A program made the translations under genes and the position numbers. The notes below the pieces were generated by a model, which did no database searches, was not told where the DNA came from, and was given only the letters and a program-made list of their open reading frames with translations. DNA of 6,126 nt from Desulfovibrionaceae bacterium (GTDB taxonomy: Bacteria; Desulfobacterota; Desulfovibrionia; Desulfovibrionales; Desulfovibrionaceae), in NCBI GenBank assembly GCA_009783115.1, contig WRHT01000094.1, positions 1-6,126 on the forward strand, given 5' to 3'. Positions 1-6,126 of the stretch are shown here, piece by piece; the first letter of the stretch is position 1; each line of letters opens with the position of its first letter.

Positions 1-1656
1 CCGTACTCCCTCCACCGGAATTTTAACAATCGCCTTCCTGGCATCAAGCACAAAGGGTTCAGGCTGGGAAAAAGGCGTGCGAACCAAAGCCCCATACAAA
101 GTATTAAGTTGTTTTAGCGGCGCATAGCTTCCTTGCGTCTCTTGCCCCCCTGTGCGCGCGGCAAGGAGGATTGCCGCGGACTTGGGCACAGGGGCAAAAA
201 TATTGCCGAAGAAACGATCCAAGGGCAAAGGTGAGGCCGGACGCGGAGGGGAAGAATTTTTTTCCGGCTTTACGTCTTCGGGTTCAGGCAAGACGCCTCT
301 CTCCGCCGCCGGTTTTAGGGCCAAATCCGGAGCGGCGGCGGCCGGGGAAACGCCAAAAAACATCTCCAAGGGGGTCAGCTTGGCCTTTCCAGGCTCAATC
401 GCCGGTTCAGGAGCAGGAACAAAGTATTCCTCCAAAAAATTCTCCCCGCTATCATGTTTTTTCAAAGAAAGCATATCCTGTTTGCCGTCTTCTTCGGATC
501 CTGGGGCACCAACGTCAGCTTCGGCCGGGGGCTCGACGCCGGAGGAAACGGGAAACGGATTCGCGTCCGGCGCCAAGGACACCGGCACGAAGGGAGCGTA
601 TTCAACTGGAGACACAAATCCAGACCCGGAAACTTCAGGTTCTGAGGCTTCAGGTTCATCGGGCAATAAATCTTCATCGGCTGTCATCATGGCCAGCTCC
701 TCGACAAATGATTTAGGCCCGACCACCCGGTTACGGCCGGAGGATTTGGCCTCATACAGCAACTCATCCGCATCCTGTATACGCTGTGTCAAAAAATCCT
801 CAACGGAAACGCCTTCCGGAACCTCCCCCACCTCGGTCACACCGAAACTGGCTGTAATATTCAGCTTATGCCCCCCAAACTCCAAAGACATGCTCTCCAC
901 CGCGGCCCGCAAACGCCTGGCTATGGGCATGCCGGCTTTAATGGGGGTATTGGGCATAAAAATAATAAACTCTTCACCCCCGTAACGGCAACATAATTCG
1001 TGGGAGCGCAACAAAGAGCGTATCTTGGCCGTAAAAGCCTTCAACACCTCATCCCCGCACAAATGCCCGTAAGTGTCGTTAAATTTTTTGAAATGGTCTA
1101 TATCCGTGATGATCAGGGTGGAACGCCGCGGAATAACGCTGGGCGTTCCCAGCATGTCGGTCGCGTGTTTGAAAAAGCCGGCCCGGTTATAATATCCGGT
1201 CAAAAGATCGTGGTACGAGAGATCCTTGTATTTTTCTGAAAGGCTGGTCAGGCTGTGGATCGTATTATCCAACTGTTCAGTCATCTTGTTAAAGGCAACG
1301 GAAAAATCGCCCATGAAACTCACCCGGTGGTGATACTCTCCAACGGCAATACGGCTGGCCTGCCAAGTCAGATGACGCAGATTGGATTGAAAGGATTTAA
1401 GCAAACCGGCGATAAAACCGCGTTCCTGGCAAGGATATTCCAGATTGCCGTTAGTCAGAGCCTGCACCATATGCCGGATGGACATGACTTGCCTGCGTAT
1501 GTCATCCAGCAACGGCACACGCGCCAATTTATCAGGAACGCTATCCTCATCCTTGACCGAAGGCGCGTTCAACAGATGATTGACATAGTCAACCACATGA
1601 TTGACCATATTTTCATCATAAGCTGGTTGAGCCTGGTCCCCGGTCTGTTCTGACAT
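1..1656 (-). CDS. Soluble diguanylate cyclase (GGDEF domain) with long Pro/Ala/Glu-rich C-terminal tail, 3' end outside window
   Basis: This protein should condense two GTP into the second messenger c-di-GMP in the cytoplasm. The frame is open for 552 codons from ATG at 1654-1656 to the left edge, with no stop. Residues 1-94 are helical-looking with no membrane segment or signal peptide. Residues about 95-135 resemble the helix of a HAMP-like or coiled linker (GDFSVAFNKMTEQL). The GGDEF domain spans about 145-314: DLLTGYYNR at 150-158, the metal-binding DID at 185-187 followed by HFKKFND, GGEEF at 226-230, and the closing segment DADELLYEAKSSGRNR. All catalytic residues are present, so activity is expected. 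The inhibitory-site position reads RSHE (217-220) where RxxD is usual. After residue 315 comes an atypical tail of at least 240 residues rich in Pro, Ala and Glu, containing three L-[DE]-x-[FY]-F-[GV] motifs. The gene sits 33 bp after the V4R gene with only a weak Shine-Dalgarno (GGG, about 8 nt before ATG), so translation may depend on its neighbour. Confidence 0.93.
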   Translation of the reverse strand, partial: MSEQTGDQAQPAYDENMVNHVVDYVNHLLNAPSVKDEDSVPDKLARVPLLDDIRRQVMSIRHMVQALTNGNLEYPCQERGFIAGLLKSFQSNLRHLTWQASRIAVGEYHHRVSFMGDFSVAFNKMTEQLDNTIHSLTSLSEKYKDLSYHDLLTGYYNRAGFFKHATDMLGTPSVIPRRSTLIITDIDHFKKFNDTYGHLCGDEVLKAFTAKIRSLLRSHELCCRYGGEEFIIFMPNTPIKAGMPIARRLRAAVESMSLEFGGHKLNITASFGVTEVGEVPEGVSVEDFLTQRIQDADELLYEAKSSGRNRVVGPKSFVEELAMMTADEDLLPDEPEASEPEVSGSGFVSPVEYAPFVPVSLAPDANPFPVSSGVEPPAEADVGAPGSEEDGKQDMLSLKKHDSGENFLEEYFVPAPEPAIEPGKAKLTPLEMFFGVSPAAAAPDLALKPAAERGVLPEPEDVKPEKNSSPPRPASPLPLDRFFGNIFAPVPKSAAILLAARTGGQETQGSYAPLKQLNTLYGALVRTPFSQPEPFVLDARKAIVKIPVEGVR

Positions 1657-1671
1657 AACTAACCCAGATTG

Positions 1672-1689
1672 AAAAAACCGAAACGGCTT
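1672..1689 (-). promoter_or_regulatory. Small hairpin with T-tract in the V4R-cyclase gap (possible weak attenuator)
   Basis: Directly after the V4R stop codon the minus strand reads AAGCCG, loop TTT, then CGGTTTTTT. The six-base arms pair with one G-T wobble, and the 3' arm merges into a run of six T. The stem is short and its base is A-T only, so this would be a leaky terminator at best. It could lower cyclase expression relative to the V4R protein. It may equally be chance. Confidence 0.25.
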
Positions 1690-2214
1690 CTATTCCTCCC
1701 GATTTACTTCAAAACGGCAGGTTCTATCTCCGGTGCACCAGCAGTCAATCTCTTTAACCGCATAAGCTTTGCCGGTAAAGGCATAGAAAATTCCGGCGAT
1801 AAAACCTTCGTCATAAGTGCAGACTACATGGTTTATCTCCGGCAGACCTGAACAATCCAGATCCTCGGCAACCGATAAAGTCAGGGAAGTGCCATCGGAA
1901 TTGCCTCCCTCGATCCGTAGAATGCCGATTTTCAGTTCCAGCAGGACTTCCTGGACCTTGGCCACAAAGCTGTTTATATCCGGTTGCGGCAGAACAAATT
2001 TATAACAAAATTGCTGCCCGGCCAGAAAACCGGCCTTATATAAAATCCGGTCCGATTTTTCCGTTCCGAACTCTTCCTCGATCACATCCCTCAAAGTGTA
2101 TTGGAACAGCCGGTAAACCTCGATCCTGGTGGTATTGCCAAGATTCGGGCGGCCGATATCCACATCGCCGATAAAATCCCAAGTGAACTTATATATCCTT
2201 TCATTTTCCTGCAT
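1690..2214 (-). CDS. V4R-domain protein, putative small-molecule sensor
   Basis: This 174-residue soluble protein consists essentially of one V4R (4-vinyl reductase) domain. The fold is known from ligand-binding N-termini of XylR/DmpR-type regulators and from chlorophyll-biosynthesis and methanogenesis-related proteins, where it binds small hydrophobic molecules. Visible signatures are GRPNLGNTTRIEVYRLFQ from residue 21, YKAGFLAGQQF (59-69), YDEGFIAGIF (134-143), and the C-terminal KEIDCWCTGDRTCRFEV with Cys158, Gly162 and Cys166 in the conserved C-x3-G-x3-C spacing. Cys121, Cys132 and Cys160 are further cysteines that could join a metal or redox site. There is no DNA-binding, kinase or membrane segment, so the protein must act through a partner. 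The diguanylate cyclase gene 33 bp downstream on the same strand is the obvious candidate. The start is supported by GGAGG 8 nt upstream. The domain call is firm; ligand and partner are inferred. Confidence 0.9.
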   Translation of the reverse strand: MQENERIYKFTWDFIGDVDIGRPNLGNTTRIEVYRLFQYTLRDVIEEEFGTEKSDRILYKAGFLAGQQFCYKFVLPQPDINSFVAKVQEVLLELKIGILRIEGGNSDGTSLTLSVAEDLDCSGLPEINHVVCTYDEGFIAGIFYAFTGKAYAVKEIDCWCTGDRTCRFEVNREE

Positions 2215-2222
2215 AACCAGCC

Positions 2223-2227
2223 CCTCC
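2223..2227 (-). promoter_or_regulatory. Strong ribosome binding site of the V4R gene
   Basis: The minus strand reads GGAGG followed by 8 nt and then the ATG at 2212-2214. This near-consensus Shine-Dalgarno fixes the V4R start. It contrasts with the weak site before the downstream cyclase. Confidence 0.75.
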
Positions 2228-2254
2228 GGACATGATGGGGAAAAGCGCCAAACA

Positions 2255-2269
2255 CTAGAATTTCTCTAG
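2255..2269. repeat. Small inverted repeat CTAGA-N5-TCTAG in the V4R leader
   Basis: A perfect 5-bp inverted repeat with a 5-nt centre lies 41 bp upstream of the V4R start codon, downstream of the candidate promoters. It would fall in the 5' untranslated leader. It could be a minor operator half-pair or a small RNA hairpin. At this length chance occurrence is quite possible. Confidence 0.3.
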
Positions 2270-2281
2270 CACATTTCTGGC

Positions 2282-2305
2282 ATATGACAAGCGGTCTCGT
2301 CATAT
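2282..2305. promoter_or_regulatory. Operator-like inverted repeat ATATGAC-N10-GTCATAT
   Basis: Two perfect 7-bp arms (2282-2288 and 2299-2305) flank a 10-nt centre, giving 17 bp between arm centres. That matches the spacing of a dimeric helix-turn-helix regulator reading successive major grooves roughly two turns apart. The right arm overlaps the TATAAT at 2304-2309, and the rest covers the expected transcription start of the V4R-cyclase unit, so a bound protein would be expected to repress. The symmetry is seen directly; the regulator is unknown and none is encoded in the window. Confidence 0.4.
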
Positions 2306-2355
2306 TATAAATGTTATCGGCTGTAAGCATAAATCAATTTAATGACAACGGTCAA
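2304..2355 (-). promoter_or_regulatory. Candidate sigma-70 promoter region for the V4R-cyclase unit
   Basis: Two overlapping possibilities are visible on the minus strand. One pairs TTGACC (2350-2355) with TATGCT (2326-2331) across 18 nt. The other uses a perfect TATAAT (2304-2309) but has no good -35 at 16-18 nt. Both lie between the terminator of the efflux operon and the V4R start, where a promoter is required if the terminator works. Transcription start mapping would decide between them. Confidence 0.4.
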
Positions 2356-2412
2356 GATATACCATCCACGGAAACGGTTCAACAGCCACAAATCTATTTT
2401 TCCGCAGATCCG

Positions 2413-2449
2413 AAAAAAAAAACGGCCCAAGCGCGTTCAGCGCCAGCCG
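2413..2449 (-). terminator. Intrinsic terminator of the efflux operon, overlapping the channel gene stop codon
   Basis: On the minus strand, CGGC-TG-GCGC (2440-2449) can pair with GCGC-TTGG-GCCG (2423-2434) as a GC-rich imperfect stem with an internal bulge. Its five-base loop TGAAC includes the TGA stop codon of the outer-membrane channel gene. Ten consecutive T (2413-2422) follow directly. The long T-tract and position are typical of Rho-independent termination; the interrupted stem lowers certainty. Confidence 0.6.
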
Positions 2450-3915
2450 CCGCCCAAGGCCTTGTACAGGTTGATGGTATTGATTTCCCGTTGCAATTCG
2501 CTGTTGATGTAGGCTTGCTGGGCGCTAAAAAGCAGCCTCTGCGTGTCCAGCACATTCATGAAGCTGTCCACCCCGTTTTTATAGCGCACATTGGAAATAT
2601 CATAGGACTGCCTGGCCGCGTCCCGTAGGGAACGAGTGGCTTCAAGCTGCTCATTGATGGTGGATCGCTGGGCCAAGGTGTCAGCCACCTCGCGAAAGGC
2701 TGACTGAATGGTTTTTTCATAGGAAGCCACCGCCATATCCCTTTGCAGGTTAGCCGCCTCCAGCCCGGCCACCTGCCGGCCGCCGCTGAAAATGGGCAGG
2801 GCGATCTGCGGGGTAAAACTCCAGGCGCGGGAATTGCTGTCAAAAAGCGTGTCCAGATCCGCGCTGATCATTCCCAAGGAGGCGGTCAGGCTGATACTGG
2901 GGAAAAAGCTGGCCCTGGCCGCGCCGATGTTGGCATTGGCCGACTTCAGGCTGTGCTCGGCCTGGAGAATATCAGGACGGCGCTCCAACAGCCAGGAGGG
3001 AAGCCCTTCAGGCAGATCCTGGAATTTACGCACTTCGGCCAGACGTGAAGGAATGACCAGATTCTGGGGCAAAGCCCCGCCGATTAACAGGGCCAAGGCA
3101 TTCTCAAGGCGTAGCACAGTAGTCCTGATATTCACGGCATTCACCCGGGCCTCTTCCATCGCGGCCCTGGCCTGGTTGACCGTAAGCTGGGAGGCCAACC
3201 CTTGCCTGTACATAGCCGCGATAAGATCGTAGGACTCCCTGCGGCTGGAGTAAGTGTTGCGGGTCAGTTCATATTGCTCCCGGCCGGCCACAATTTGCAG
3301 GTAGAGCGAAGCCACCTCCGCCACCATGGCTATACGCGCGCTATGGGCCGCGTGGGCCGAGGCCAGATAATTCTCCAGGGCCGCGTCCTTAAGGCTGGTG
3401 ATCCTGCCGAAAAAGTCCAACTCATAGGAAACCAGCCCCACGCTGAGGGAATAACGGCGAGAGATGGCGCTATCCGGGGAAGGCGGCGGCAGAAAGGTGG
3501 GGCCGCTCTGATTGGCATACGATCCCACGCCGGTAATGGCGGGAAGGAGTTCCCCCCGCTGGATCTGGTACAGGGCGCGGATCCTTTCACGGTTTAGGGC
3601 GGCCAGGCGCAAGTCGCGGTTATTTTCCAGGGCAAAGGCGATGAGCTTTTGCATGTCCGGGTCAACGTAGAACTCCTGCCAGGGCAGGTTGCCTGGGGCC
3701 GGATCTTCCGCCCCGGCCTTTTCCGTCTCGCCCCAGCCGTCTGCCGGACTCAGAGACAACAAAGGCGTCTCGCTTTCTTCCGCGCCCACGCCACGATATT
3801 CCGGATAGTCCGGGAAACTCCCGTCCACCGGGGACTCGGGCCGCTCGTAACGGGGGGCCATGCTGCAACCGGCCATAAGCAAAATCGTGAACGCCGTCAA
3901 AAAACGCCTGCGCAT
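2437..3915 (-). CDS. Outer-membrane efflux channel lipoprotein, OprM/NodT family
   Basis: This 492-residue TolC-type outer-membrane factor would form the trimeric exit duct of the tripartite drug pump. A short lipoprotein signal (basic MRRR, hydrophobic core, lipobox L-M-A-G before Cys17) is followed by SMAPRYERP, the usual opening of NodT/OprM lipoproteins. The first outer-membrane-efflux repeat starts near PWQEFYVDPDMQKLI (78-92) and NNRDLRLAALN (98-108), then YELDFFGRITSLKDAALENY (164-183). The second repeat carries the family hallmark LLERRPDILQAE (309-320), IGAARASFFPSISLTA (330-345), and the closing YKNGVDSFMNVLDTQR (445-460). Total length is normal for the family. The acidic linker between the lipidated N-terminus and the first helix (about 27-77) looks longer than in OprM. 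The gene begins 3 bp after the pump gene's stop, with GGGGG about 8 nt before ATG, suggesting translational coupling. Substrates cannot be read from this subunit. Confidence 0.97.
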   Translation of the reverse strand: MRRRFLTAFTILLMAGCSMAPRYERPESPVDGSFPDYPEYRGVGAEESETPLLSLSPADGWGETEKAGAEDPAPGNLPWQEFYVDPDMQKLIAFALENNRDLRLAALNRERIRALYQIQRGELLPAITGVGSYANQSGPTFLPPPSPDSAISRRYSLSVGLVSYELDFFGRITSLKDAALENYLASAHAAHSARIAMVAEVASLYLQIVAGREQYELTRNTYSSRRESYDLIAAMYRQGLASQLTVNQARAAMEEARVNAVNIRTTVLRLENALALLIGGALPQNLVIPSRLAEVRKFQDLPEGLPSWLLERRPDILQAEHSLKSANANIGAARASFFPSISLTASLGMISADLDTLFDSNSRAWSFTPQIALPIFSGGRQVAGLEAANLQRDMAVASYEKTIQSAFREVADTLAQRSTINEQLEATRSLRDAARQSYDISNVRYKNGVDSFMNVLDTQRLLFSAQQAYINSELQREINTINLYKALGGGWR

Positions 3916-3918
3916 GAA

Positions 3919-6126
3919 TTACCCCCGCGCCTTGAGCCAGCCGGCCGGCGGCTCCTTTTTGGTTTTATACTTGTAAAGGCTGGAGATACGCACAAAAAAC
4001 ACCGGGATGAAGAAGATCCCCAAAAAAGTGGCCGCGGTCATGCCGCCGAGCACCCCGGTGCCGATGGCGTTCTGCCCGCCGGAGCCAGCCCCGCTGCTGA
4101 CGGCCAAAGGAACCACCCCGAACATGAAGGCTAGGGAAGTCATCAAAATTGGACGCAGACGCAGACGGCAGGCGGCCACCGTGGCCTCGATCAGGTCCAT
4201 GCCCTCATCCGCCAAATCTTTGGCGAACTCCACGATGAGGATGGCATTTTTGGCCGAAAGCCCCACAATGGTCAAAAGTCCCACCTGGAAGTACACATCG
4301 TTGTTCAGTCCGCGCATGAAGGTGGCGAACAGCGCCCCCAGCACCCCCAGCGGCACCACCAGCATGACCGAGATGGGGATGGACCAGCTTTCATAGAGCG
4401 CGGCCAGACAGAGAAAAACCACCAGAAGAGAGAGGGCGTACAGGGCCGGGGCCTGGGTCTGGGAATGCCTCTCCTGGAAGGAGAGCCCGGTCCAGTCTAT
4501 GCCGAAACCGTGGGGGAGCTGCCTCCCGATGCTTTCCATGAGATTCATGGCCTCGCCGGAGCTGACCCCCTGCACCCCCTGCCCGGTCACCTTCATGGAA
4601 GGAATGCCGTTGAAACGCTCCAGGAAGGGCGCGTCCCGCACCCAACTGCCCGTGGCGATGGAGGAAAAGGGCACCATTTCATTCAGGTTGTTGCGGATAT
4701 AGATGCGGTTGAAGTCATCTGGCTGCATGCGGTAGGGGGCATCGGCCTGCATGATCACCTTCTTGGTGCGCCCGCGATCCACAAAGTTATTAATGTACTG
4801 GCCGCCCCAGAGGGTGGAGACGGTAGCGATCACTTCATCCACCCGCAAATTCTGGGCGCTGGCCTTTTCCCAGTCTATGTTCAGCCGGTACTGGGCCGTG
4901 TCGCCGCGGTTATCCGGACGCACCTGGGTAACCTTGTCGGCGTGCTGGGCGGACAAGCCCATGAGCATACCCAAGGCGGTCCGCCTGGCCTCATAGCCCT
5001 GCCCCTCGTTATCCAGCATCTGCATTTCAAAACCGGTGGAGGTGCCCAGTTCCATAATCGCCGGAGGCTGGATTACAAAGACCATGCCCTCGCCGGTAAA
5101 AAGCAGCCTCTGCCTGGCCCTGGCCGCAATGGCCCCGGCCTTCTGCCAGGCCTTGGGCCTTTCACCCCAGTCCTTCAGGCGGATGAACATCATGGAGACG
5201 TTCTGGCCGCTACCGCCGAAACTGAAACCGATGACCCCCGTCATGGAGGCCACATTGTCCTTTTCTTCCTCCAAAAAATACCTTTCCACCGCGTTCAGCA
5301 CCACCTGGGTGCGCTCCAGGGTGGCGCCCTCCGGCAACTGGATCATGCCCATGAGTATGCCCTGATCCTCGTCAGGCAAAAAAGCCGTGGGCAGCTTGAT
5401 AAAACCGAAAACCGTAACCGCCAGGATGGCCGCATAGGCGATGAGGATGGGGGTGGAATGGCGCAGCACCCTGGCCACGTTATCCGAGTACCAGTTGGTG
5501 AAACGGGTGAAGAGCCGGTTGAAGCCGCCGAAGATCCCCATTTGATGGGAAATGCCTCCGCCGCTGGCCGGGCGGTCGGATACCGGCTGGAGAAAGGTGG
5601 CGCAAAGAGAGGGGGTGAGCACCAGGGCCACCACCACGGAGAGCAGCATGGCCGCGACGATGGTGATAGAGAACTGCCGGTAGATCACCCCCACGGAGCC
5701 GCCAAAAAAGGCCATGGGAATGAACACGGCCGAGAGCACCAAACCAATACCCACTAAAGCCCCGGTGATCTGGGTCATGGATTTGCGGGCGGCGTCCCTG
5801 GGCGAAAGATGCTCTTCGTGCATGAGCCGTTCCACGTTTTCCACCACCACGATGGCGTCGTCCACCAGGAGGCCGATGGCCAGCACCATGCCGAAAAGAG
5901 TCAGGGTGTTGATGCTGAAGCCGAAGGCGGACATGGCCGCGAAGGTTCCCAAGAGCACCACCGGTATGGCGATGGTGGGGATGAAGGTGGCGCGGAAATT
6001 CTGGAGAAATAGGTACATGATGAAAAAGACCAGGATGATGGCCTCAACGAGGGTCTTGACCACCTCATACATGGAAATCCGGATGAAGGGAGTGGTATCG
6101 AAGCCGGGCTTCCATTCGATGTTGCC
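3919..6126 (-). CDS. RND multidrug efflux pump inner-membrane subunit (AcrB/MexB type, HAE1 family), 5' end outside window
   Basis: This is a proton-driven antiporter that takes drugs and other amphipathic compounds from the periplasm and inner membrane and passes them to the outer-membrane channel. The window holds the last 735 or so residues. By alignment from memory to E. coli AcrB (1049 residues), the visible part begins near AcrB residue 319, so roughly 300 N-terminal residues lie beyond base 6126; the first internal ATG (6070-6072) is not the start. Visible landmarks are FDTTPF, the TM2 segment [25 protein letters not shown] with the proton-relay Asp pair (AcrB 407/408) at 5857-5862, FLPDEDQG, the switch-loop segment at 5203-5232, [19 protein letters not shown], the relay Lys (AcrB 940) in [15 protein letters not shown] at 4249-4251, and [12 protein letters not shown] with the relay Arg. 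Nothing suggests truncation or frameshift. The channel gene follows after 3 bp; an adaptor gene is expected upstream. Confidence 0.97.
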   Translation of the reverse strand, partial: GNIEWKPGFDTTPFIRISMYEVVKTLVEAIILVFFIMYLFLQNFRATFIPTIAIPVVLLGTFAAMSAFGFSINTLTLFGMVLAIGLLVDDAIVVVENVERLMHEEHLSPRDAARKSMTQITGALVGIGLVLSAVFIPMAFFGGSVGVIYRQFSITIVAAMLLSVVVALVLTPSLCATFLQPVSDRPASGGGISHQMGIFGGFNRLFTRFTNWYSDNVARVLRHSTPILIAYAAILAVTVFGFIKLPTAFLPDEDQGILMGMIQLPEGATLERTQVVLNAVERYFLEEEKDNVASMTGVIGFSFGGSGQNVSMMFIRLKDWGERPKAWQKAGAIAARARQRLLFTGEGMVFVIQPPAIMELGTSTGFEMQMLDNEGQGYEARRTALGMLMGLSAQHADKVTQVRPDNRGDTAQYRLNIDWEKASAQNLRVDEVIATVSTLWGGQYINNFVDRGRTKKVIMQADAPYRMQPDDFNRIYIRNNLNEMVPFSSIATGSWVRDAPFLERFNGIPSMKVTGQGVQGVSSGEAMNLMESIGRQLPHGFGIDWTGLSFQERHSQTQAPALYALSLLVVFLCLAALYESWSIPISVMLVVPLGVLGALFATFMRGLNNDVYFQVGLLTIVGLSAKNAILIVEFAKDLADEGMDLIEATVAACRLRLRPILMTSLAFMFGVVPLAVSSGAGSGGQNAIGTGVLGGMTAATFLGIFFIPVFFVRISSLYKYKTKKEPPAGWLKARG

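Noticed and set aside
152..985. 277-codon plus-strand open frame
   Set aside because: It is antisense to the diguanylate cyclase, whose minus-strand frame carries the GGEEF active site. The plus-strand translation is Ser/Gly-rich low complexity with no recognisable domain, as expected of a mirror frame in GC-biased DNA.
2201..2233. 10-codon minus-strand upstream frame overlapping the V4R start codon
   Set aside because: It starts at an ATG without a Shine-Dalgarno and contains the V4R ribosome binding site inside it. A leader-peptide role is possible but nothing in the sequence supports it beyond the overlap.
2241..2260. Sigma-54 promoter upstream of the V4R gene
   Set aside because: A TTGGCGC-like string on the minus strand suggested a -24 element, but no TTGC-type -12 element follows at the required spacing.
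2091..2330. 79-codon minus-strand frame starting in the intergenic region and overlapping the V4R start
   Set aside because: It begins in the promoter/-10 region, has no ribosome binding site and overlaps the V4R gene out of frame. The V4R gene has both a strong GGAGG and a conserved domain.
4465..5757. 430-codon plus-strand open frame
   Set aside because: It lies wholly antisense to the strongly conserved RND pump. The His/Gly-rich translation is a codon-bias shadow with no domain features.
3919..6072. Pump gene starting at the ATG at 6070-6072 as a complete 717-residue protein
   Set aside because: The frame stays open to the right edge and the upstream codons encode the conserved FDTTPF segment before TM2, so that ATG is internal and the gene is simply cut by the window.

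Overview
The window reads as part of a Gram-negative (diderm) chromosome. It encodes an AcrB-type inner-membrane drug pump and an outer-membrane lipoprotein channel, which only make sense in a two-membrane cell. The V4R/diguanylate cyclase pair and the style of the cyclase N-terminus recall sulfate-reducing Deltaproteobacteria (Desulfovibrio-like). That placement is an impression from protein sequence, not a demonstrated assignment. All four real genes lie on the minus strand, so transcription runs from the right edge to the left.

Region 1 (right edge to about 2413) is the distal part of a tripartite RND efflux operon. It holds an HAE1-family proton/drug antiporter whose N-terminal third lies outside the window, and 3 bp later an OprM/NodT-type outer-membrane channel lipoprotein. 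The periplasmic adaptor gene is expected further upstream, beyond base 6126. The operon appears to end at an intrinsic terminator whose hairpin contains the channel gene's stop codon.

Region 2 (2215-2436) is a 222-bp intergenic stretch. It holds that terminator, candidate sigma-70 promoter elements, a 7-bp inverted repeat that overlaps the -10 element and looks like an operator, a second small inverted repeat, and a strong ribosome binding site.

Region 3 (left edge to 2214) is a two-gene signalling unit: a stand-alone V4R-domain protein (putative small-molecule sensor) followed 33 bp later by a soluble diguanylate cyclase. The cyclase has a complete GGEEF active site and a one-residue departure (RxxE) at the c-di-GMP inhibitory site. 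It also has a tail of at least 240 residues rich in Pro, Ala and Glu, in which a short motif, L-[DE]-x-[FY]-F-[GV], recurs three times. The gene runs off the left edge without a stop. The most plausible reading is that the V4R protein senses a ligand and influences c-di-GMP synthesis by its co-encoded cyclase. The repeated-motif tail is the least explained element here. No mobile element, CRISPR array, tRNA or rRNA was seen.
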